In this document: piece after piece, positions 57,512-64,000 of the stretch
How the letters are laid out: every line of letters starts with the position of its first letter
How positions within the stretch are numbered: the stretch's first letter is position 1
Assembly (NCBI GenBank): GCA_021432605.1
Contig: MU271145.1
Span: forward strand, 3,038,001-3,102,000
Reading direction: 5' to 3'
DNA from: Coniochaeta sp. PMI_546
Lineage: Eukaryota > Ascomycota > Sordariomycetes > Coniochaetales > Coniochaetaceae
DNA length: 64,000 nt
Notes under the pieces: generated by a model
Seen by the model: the letters and a program-made list of their open reading frames with translations, nothing else
Databases searched by the model: none
Told to the model about the DNA's origin: nothing
Translations under genes and position numbers: made by a program

Positions 57512-59458
57512 TTACAGAAGCAGGACAGCTGCCAAACCACCAGCAACAACGATTAGCACCCGAGTGACCTCCTTGCCTGCTGCTCCGGCGGTCACAACAG
57601 TCTTAGCAGGAGCCGGCGTAGCCGTTTGAGACCACGAGGCGCTTGGCTTTCCGGTGCCGTAGGCTGATGGGGAGTATGTAGCTGTGCCATTTCCGTACTG
57701 CACATTCTTACCGCCGCCGCCGACGAATGGCGAGGCAGCAGCGGTCTGGCTGCTGGATGAAGACGACGAAGAGTACGGGGCGACAGCGTACACCGTGGCA
57801 GTGACCTGGTGAACAGTGACTGGAATGATAGTGCTAGCAGGAACAAAAGTCTCGATGACAGGGCTAGCGCAGGGGACAAGAACCACAACATCAGTGATGA
57901 TGTGCACGGTCGCAGTGCTAGTCTCGCCAGAGCTGGTCGTCGAGGCCGAAGGAGCCGCCGACGAGATGCTGCTCGGCTGGGTGACGATGGCGGTCGCCGG
58001 GCAGACAGTCGTGTAGACATCGATTGTCTGCGTGACCAGAACCTCCTTCTGGTAGGAAGCCGGACAATTGACCACACTGGCAGCGCAGCTCGTGACAGTG
58101 AACACGGTGGTCGTGTAGACTGTTGATGTGACAAGATCGTCTCCTCCAGCCGCGGTTGACGAGTTGGTAAGCGGGAATTTGAAGCTTGATGACGACGAAG
58201 AGCCGGATTCTGAAAGCGATGGCCCCGAGGTGATGGATGGCACCGTTATTTTGGTTGATGCCTCACTATAACCAGTTTCGGCAGGCGATGTGACGGTCGC
58301 TGAGAGCGTGGTAGTACTGCCAGATGTCGAGACACTGATCGTTGTAGCTGTTTGTGTGAGATAGCCTCCGGTTTCGGCAGGAGAGCCTCCAATTTCAAGC
58401 CAGCATTGGGTGAATGTAGGGGCACTAAGCAAGGTAGTCGACACGGTTGGGATCGCGCCAATGGTCGTATAATCAACAACGACGTCGAAGTGAGCAAATG
58501 CTCCAACGTTCAAATCCCACCACTCAGTGCTTTGGAGAGCACATGTCGGGGTCGAATCGAGAACCGCGACGAATTCAATAATGTTGGCATATATGCCAAG
58601 CTCTGCCCCAGCGCCAATGCCAAGTATCTCGGCTTCCGCGCCGCACTGAACGCGGAGGCGGAGATCGGCCTTGAATGTGGCTCTGCCGGCCTTGACAGTT
58701 ACGGGAAGGGACTTGCTGCTGAGTCCATCACTTTATTTTAAAGTTAGCAACCTCGCCCGTCATTATCTGGCTGCTGACACAGAAAACTTACAAGAAATGA
58801 TCGGTGATATCTCCGCCAAAGACACTAGCCTCAAGATATGCACTGTCGGCTAGTTTCACATAGAAACCACCCTGGAGATCTATCTGCTCGGTCAAGCTGA
58901 AGACCAGGTCGACGTAGAAGACGACGCCAACACTAAGTCCGGGAAACCCCAAGCCAATAGGAGAGGTTGAAGCAAAGAGGTTGACCGCATATGATGCTCC
59001 AGCAGACATGGCTACTTCCATGTCGACATAAGCCTCAACCCCGCTAAACTCGAGCCTGACGGTGGGATTGATGATATCCTCATCAGTCAGCTTGGCAATT
59101 ACGGTGCCTCGGGTGTAGCAATCTATGCATGTTACAGCGAGTGAGACACTCTCGGTGACACCGGCGTCGTCATGGTCGACCCACGAGCTACGGACATGTC
59201 AGAGTCGTCGACGATAGGAATGTGGTTGAGGAAGGCTTACCCGGCGAACAGCACCTCATTCTTCCAGGTCTTAGACATGTCAAAGTCTGCAGACAGGCGC
59301 TTCTCGAGGTGTGGCTGATGAGCCAGTTCCAGGGCCTCCCGATAAACTAAGTCATTCTGGGGTTTACCCACCGTCACATCGACGGGTGTAGGGCTGGCTG
59401 AGCAGATGGAGGCCCAGAGAGCGACCATGGCCGCGGAACGGTAAGCTGAAAACAACAT
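57512..59458 (-). CDS. Secreted GPI-anchored Ser/Thr-rich protein of unknown function
   Basis: Three exons (59458-59241, 59187-58792 and 58730-57512) join in phase to 610 residues. A signal peptide is evident (AAMVALWASICSA, then SPTPV). Residues about 40-320 form a globular extracellular domain: RLSADFDMSKTWKNEVLFAG, VTCIDCYTRG, VEAYVDMEVAMSAGASYAV, SVGVVFYVDLVFSLTEQ and KAGRATFKADLRLRVQCGAE. Its amphipathic strands suggest a beta-rich fold. Residues about 350-590 are Ser/Thr/Val-rich with paired Cys blocks (TVTSCAASVVNCPASYQKE, VLVPCASPVIETFVP), as in cell-wall proteins. The C-terminus GAAGKEVTRVLIVVAGGLAAVLLL, read as a small-residue site then a hydrophobic tail, is a GPI-attachment signal. 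It is likely displayed on the wall or plasma membrane. The third intron acceptor (AAAG) is unusual but frame-consistent. No enzymatic motif is recognised. Confidence 0.85.
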
Positions 59459-62123
59459 AATTCAACGAGTGACTAAAGAACTTGACAAAGGAGTGTATAT
59501 GGTCAGAGCCAAGACAAGTGCCCAAGAGCGAAGCACGCAAAGAACGACAGAACCTAGAGGAGGCCTACAGAAGGGAAGGGGGGAGAGAACTTGGCAGTGA
59601 GAAGAGAGTAACAGCCATATTTATTACGATGCACTCGCATCTTTTGGTATAATAATTGATTCCCGGAATCATATTCACTAAGTAGCGTAGCAAATGGGAG
59701 CAGAAGTTGTGCATCTAGTGGAATGGCCAGACCAAGCAATTCCCCTGACTGACCGTTGCATCCCCAGACTCAGACTTAGAGTGGCTGTGCGGGAAATGCA
59801 ATGCCTTTGAGCCCCCCGTGGAATCCATTGCAGACCTTCCACTTATGTTACCGAGACGGGGGTGCGTTGTGCGTTTGAGTCTACGTCGACATGTCGTTGG
59901 TGGTAGTACTGAGGGTGGAGAACTTGAATCATCGAATGGTAGTTGAAGTCGTCGTTCGTTTCAAGATCTAAATCATCTAAGGGGCTCGTGTGGGGTCTAA
60001 TGAACGTGCAAGATCTGCGCTGTCATTGGTTAGACATTCTTCTAAGCTGTTTGCCCGCTGTCGAATGAAAAGAAAAGCTGCTATAGTTACCGCAGTGACC
60101 TTCATTTGCCTGTAACGCTGTACGGATCCGTACACTAACCAGAATTGGATGCCTAAATGTTTTCAGACTCAGTCGGCTGAGACGTCTGGTCTGGTTACCT
60201 TGTTAAGTGGTGTGGAAGACAGGTGCAGAGCTCGGCAAGTCTGCCAAACCGGTGTTTACCGCCCTCTTCTTGATCGATCTCGACACGTGCTCTTCAACAG
60301 AGTAATGAAGACGCGCATTTGAAAAAAAAAGTCCGCATTGATAATAACTACCTTAGCGGGATTATATTGGAAATAGATGGGCTTGCACTAGTGAAGGTAT
60401 TCCGGCACAGGTTTCACCATAGTCCAATCATTGCACAGACTGCTATTCCTGCACCCCATACTATTCCACTAGCTCCAACATCCACGGGCAAGGCCCTAAC
60501 CCTGGATCCAGGTCTTGGTACCAGTCTGCCTCCAAGCCAGGGACTCGCTCACAATTTTGCAGCCGGATTCGGCAGTATTCCAGTGGTCGGCGCTCCTTCC
60601 TTCCACAGGCGTACCTTCTTTCTTATATCAAGATCAATTGAGGAGCCACCTCACGTCTTCTTTCCTTGCCAGTGACTCAATCATCATTGCCTTGCCTTCC
60701 TTACTTGTAACCTGTAATCGTGACCCTCGTTAAATTCCCAGTGGTTCTGCACAGTACATCTCTTCCTGTGAGACTCTCAAATTACAGGGCTTTTAGGGGA
60801 ACTTGCCTTTTGCTTCGGCGCCTGAGGATTTGTCCAATAAAGAGCCTTCCTGGCAACATGAACCAGCCAATCAGGACACAATCTCGGTCGCAGGAATACA
60901 CGTGTAGTATGAGCTGTAGGAATAGTTACTCGGGTGCCGGAATAGTGTGTTAAGTTGCCTGTGGGCGGTTTCGCAACTCCTGCACTGGAATAGTAGCCCT
61001 CAGACTGGATTGGTTCCTGAACTAAAATACAGTCACCTACCTACCTTAGGTACCTTACCTATATATTTCAGACCCCGGTTGAACCAGCGCACTTCACCCC
61101 TTCCCCCATCTAATTCGCCCGCACATCTCGCTTCAATCTAATGAGTATCGTTGTCTCTCCTCCATTCAGCATGTTCCCCGGAGGTGAGGGTGAAGACCTT
61201 CAATCTGGGAACACTATGCTCTATCATGAACTTATGTCCGGTATCTTCCAGCCAAACGTACTGTATAGCTTTCAGTCCTTCCTTATATCAAGCTAGGGAG
61301 CACGGATGATTTCGATTTGCGTTGGGGAGGTGCGAACTCGGCGAAGAGCGGTACTACGAAGCCAGACACAGATGCACGAGGAAGAGAGCATAGGTTACTC
61401 ATGCCGTCCTGGCTTACAAGTATATGGTCACCAGCAGCTGGACAGCTTCAGTTCTTGAATGGAACTAAGCGATGATGCATGGTCTGGGTTAGGGTGGTTG
61501 CAGCATAGAACCTACTACACAGTATACACTACATAAAGTAAGGTAGGCACACGAAGCACTAGACTTTAGTGACGCACTTTCCCAAGACGAAATCGCCCCT
61601 CAACAGCGCCCCCGCTTTCCCACACTTTAAGGTTTAGCGAGAAACTTACCGGTACTATGTACACTATTTCGGTTCACGCAGTCACCGCGCCAGTGTGGCA
61701 ATTTCCGCAGGACTATTCGAAATGTGGCGCAGATGCCGCGCGGGAAGGACTTCGATGACAGCAGGCAAGTGTCAGACACACGACCCAGTGGGCTGAAGAG
61801 CAGCGAGACGCCCAGTTTTACGCAGCCCTACCTTATGTGCAGACCATTCTCACCGTCTATCAAGATATTTCTCCGGACCGGTTTAGACCATGCTGCAAGT
61901 GCGCATTCTCTTGCCGGTACTGGAGACTGGTGCTTCGCAATGGCTTAGTCAAACCGATCTCAGCATTTTCCCGTCCTGTCAGTTGACTAGTGGCTTGCTA
62001 CCAATACTATCCCTCCTAGCATCTAGAATACTATCTCGTCGTCATCTCTACATAGATTTTTCATACTTTTCCTCCTTTTCAACCCTTTAAGCACAGTTAC
62101 ATACTCCTATAAGAGACTGTCTA
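59459..62123. other. 2.7 kb gene-poor spacer
   Basis: It lies between divergent genes. No coding exon is convincing. It holds a perfect palindrome at 60120-60133 identical to one at 14994-15007, and a TACCTTAGGTACC cluster at 61036-61062. A pyrimidine-rich stretch at 62030-62090 probably belongs to the leader of the hemerythrin gene. Confidence 0.45.
61036..61062. repeat. TACCTACCTTAGGTACCTTACC motif cluster
   Basis: Tandem and inverted ACCTACC, CCTTAGG and GGTACC steps form a near-palindrome. It belongs to the same spacer-restricted motif family as 39002-39056 and 57005-57035. Confidence 0.75.
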
Positions 62124-63040
62124 ATGCGAAGCGGTGTACGGTGTGCCGGTCTCTTCTTAACCAGAAGTGCTGACCATCCTATCGCTCTCATTCGTCCATT
62201 TATCACATATTCCGTAGACCCAACCGCGCGGAAACCGAGAGCCTATAGCCCAACTCGCAAGCTCACCTTCTGTCCAAGCGCAAGGAGTTTTTCTATGATG
62301 TCGTCTGCGGATCAAGCACAGCCGGACAAGGCATCGACCCCCGCAAGTGCGGAGGCACCGGTGGCAGAAACGGCGGGTTCATCCACGGCTGCCAAGTCGC
62401 AGCCGGAGCTACCGCCGTTGTCTCCGCAAGAATTCCGGGCATACAATCGCCTGGCCGAAACGATGGACTACTTTGTACGTTCACTACTCTCCTAAAATCA
62501 CACCAACGCTAGGAGACGACTAATTCTTGTTCTCTCGTCTCAGCACGACCACTTCCGCAAGAGCTGGAAACTGCTATACACAGCGGCCAGCACCGGCAAG
62601 CGGCCAGCAGGCATGACGTTAAGACAATTCATCGACGAAGGTCTGTTCTTCCTTGCCTTTCACTGACAAACCCCCATATTGATTCCCTACCAGGTATATC
62701 CTTAGTCCGCTACCTAGAGACCCATCATGGCATAGAGGAGAGCTACTTCTTCCCCCTTCTCGCCAAAAAGATGCCCGAGTTTCGGCCAGGCAAGGGCAAC
62801 GGGGCCGCTGAGCTGCTGCAACAACATAAACAGATCCACGCTGGCATGGATGTCTTCGAGGAGTATCTACGCAAGTGCCGCAGCGGCGAGACGGAGCTGG
62901 AGCTGTCGGTGATGAAGGAGAAGATGGATATGTGGGGGGACGTGCTGCTGAAGCATCTCGACCAGGAGGTCAAGACACTGGGGGCGGAGAATATGAGGCG
63001 GTATTGGACTATTGCGGAGGTTAGGGCGATGCCCATCTGA
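62124..63040 (+). CDS. Hemerythrin-like (HHE) domain protein
   Basis: Three exons (62124-62474, 62544-62640 and 62694-63040) join in phase to 264 residues. From about residue 100 the four-helix hemerythrin-like bundle is visible with its metal-ligand pattern: HDHFRKSWKLLY, RYLETHHGIEESYFFPLL, LLQQHKQIHAGMDVFEEYL and LLKHLDQEVKTLGAENMRRYW. Such domains bind a di-iron (or similar) centre and sense or handle oxygen, iron or nitric oxide. The first ATG gives a 57-residue extension rich in Arg and Ser that ends in SARSFS, a plausible mitochondrial presequence. Starting at MMSSADQ (62295) would give a 207-residue cytosolic form. The donor of intron 2 (GTCTGT) is weak, but an ACTGAC branch and CAG acceptor support it. 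Confidence 0.88.
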
Positions 63041-63376
63041 TGCGAATGGTTTATTGTCCGGCTAGCAAGGAGGAGTGTGGCCGTAGTTCTGAGCACGTGC
63101 ATCAGGAACGCTTACGCCGAGTTGTTGAGTGAGGCTTTAGGAGTCTCGTGTTTAGTGATAGCAGATTTAGGTACCTATCTCCCTGACTACAAGTTCCAAG
63201 GCAATATCTCCAGTCTTTTCACACAGACGATCCATTTGCCGCAAGCACGGTCCAAGTGTCCTTCACCAATATATGGGGTATCATGGCCAATCTTACGCAG
63301 ACTCCGGGGATGCCAGCACAAGACACTATTCTCCTTCGGCCAGACCATGCCCAGAAGCATTCATGCACAAGGCGAA
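63041..63376. other. Spacer between convergent hemerythrin-like and acidic unknown genes
   Basis: Both genes end here. No separate gene is recognised. Confidence 0.5.
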
Positions 63377-63979
63377 TTAAACCTGCGTAACAATATCAAC
63401 CATACGAGCCTCCTCCGCCTCCTCTCTAACAGCAATACCACCAGGCACATACGGAGGGTTGCTACCGAAACGATGGCACTGCTCCTGATCGGCTGCCTCG
63501 AAGCCTGCCATGATCTCCTCGGTGAAGAACAGCTCTTCCTCAAACGTAGGACCAGGAAGCGGAACCTTGGAAGCCGCCTCGATGATAGCTCCCATCTGTT
63601 GAAATACAGCCGTCTCATAGAACTCAACCGGGGGTGAAGCCATAATGGCAACGGCGCATGGGTACTGGACGTGCTCTGCCTTCACCGCCATCGCTTCTTG
63701 AGGACGGACAATGACTCTGCCAGATGTTTCAAGGTAGGCGCGTAATGTGCCGTGTGAGGCGCATCGACGCAGAGTTGTGCGTGAGAGAGGTAGGGCCGGA
63801 GGTAACTCCTCGGGTTCTTCGTCGAAGGCCGAGTCAGAGTAGGCGCTGCTATCATCGTCGGTCGTAGTCCAGTCAGAGTCATCATCGGGGTTGTATTCGT
63901 TGTTGTTGTACTGGATAATTTGCATCGCAGGCTCATCGTCAGAATGTGTCAGATCAATGATCGGCCGAGGCCGCCGAGG
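63377..63979 (-). CDS. Acidic protein of unknown function, 5' end outside the window
   Basis: The last exon of a minus-strand gene encodes 200 residues and ends with TGA or another stop at 63377. Upstream, an in-frame stop and a CTGAC-branch/CACAG acceptor at 63980 indicate an intron, so the start lies beyond the right edge. The visible part opens with PRPIIDLTHSDDEP, which looks like a SUMO-interacting motif (hydrophobic core followed by acids). A very acidic stretch follows (NPDDDSDWTTTDDDSS), then a Pro/Leu segment, TLRRCASHGTLRAYLE, and a moderately conserved-looking C-terminal half (MASPPVEFYETAVFQQMGAI, FEEELFFTEEIMAGF). No known domain is recognised. Confidence 0.65.
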   Translation of the reverse strand, partial: PRRPRPIIDLTHSDDEPAMQIIQYNNNEYNPDDDSDWTTTDDDSSAYSDSAFDEEPEELPPALPLSRTTLRRCASHGTLRAYLETSGRVIVRPQEAMAVKAEHVQYPCAVAIMASPPVEFYETAVFQQMGAIIEAASKVPLPGPTFEEELFFTEEIMAGFEAADQEQCHRFGSNPPYVPGGIAVREEAEEARMVDIVTQV

Positions 63980-64000
63980 CTGTGATACATACTGTCAGCA

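Noticed and set aside
1-64000. CRISPR arrays, prophage, bacterial operons
   Set aside because: Spliced genes, GPI signals, nuclear factors and tRNA context are eukaryotic; no regularly spaced repeats were found.

Overview
The window looks like nuclear DNA of a filamentous ascomycete (Pezizomycotina, most like Sordariomycetes). Genes carry short introns of about 43-240 nt with GTANGT-type donors and CTAAC/CTGAC-like branch sites. There are two Zn2Cys6 domains, fungal-type GPI-anchored and MFS proteins, GC-rich third codon positions and long gene-poor spacers. I can support 16 protein genes (one cut by the right edge) and one tRNA. I see no rRNA, CRISPR array, virus or intact transposon. Exon joins were worked out by hand from splice signals and reading-frame phase.

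Left part (0.9-17 kb): a GH64-type beta-1,3-glucanase-like protein with a C-terminal membrane segment (+), the mRNA export WD40 protein Rae1/Gle2 (-), a Puf3-like Pumilio RNA-binding protein with a 24-nt first exon (-), a 5.8 kb stretch with no recognisable gene, and a small conserved single-pass membrane protein (+).

Accessory-looking block (17.9-26.2 kb): a cytosolic-type sulfatase (+), a transcription factor with two complete Zn2Cys6 clusters in tandem (-), and an MFS sugar-type transporter (+). Sulfatase and regulator are tail to tail, and regulator and transporter are divergent. The set resembles a small uptake/desulfation catabolic cluster with its own regulator. This is the most interesting part of the window, helped by a frame-preserving intron that interrupts the first zinc cluster.

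Housekeeping block (26.8-36.6 kb): GPI ethanolamine-phosphate transferase 3 (GPI13/PIG-O, +), a mitochondrial complex I assembly factor of the NDUFAF3 family (-), ribosomal protein eL34 (-), an uncharacterised 123-residue protein (-), and a FAR1/WRKY-GCM1-type DNA-binding protein (+).

Right part (36.6-64 kb): a 6.5 kb gene-poor stretch, a two-repeat Myb protein (+), a second gene-poor stretch, a ketopantoate-reductase-like enzyme (-), the transcription-coupled repair ATPase Rad26/CSB (+), tRNA-Ser(AGA) (-), a hydrophilic protein ending in a dehydrin K-segment-like motif (-), a secreted GPI-anchored Ser/Thr-rich protein (-), a hemerythrin-domain protein (+), and the 3' part of an acidic unknown protein (-). 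Spacers share short TACCTTAGGTACC-like motifs.
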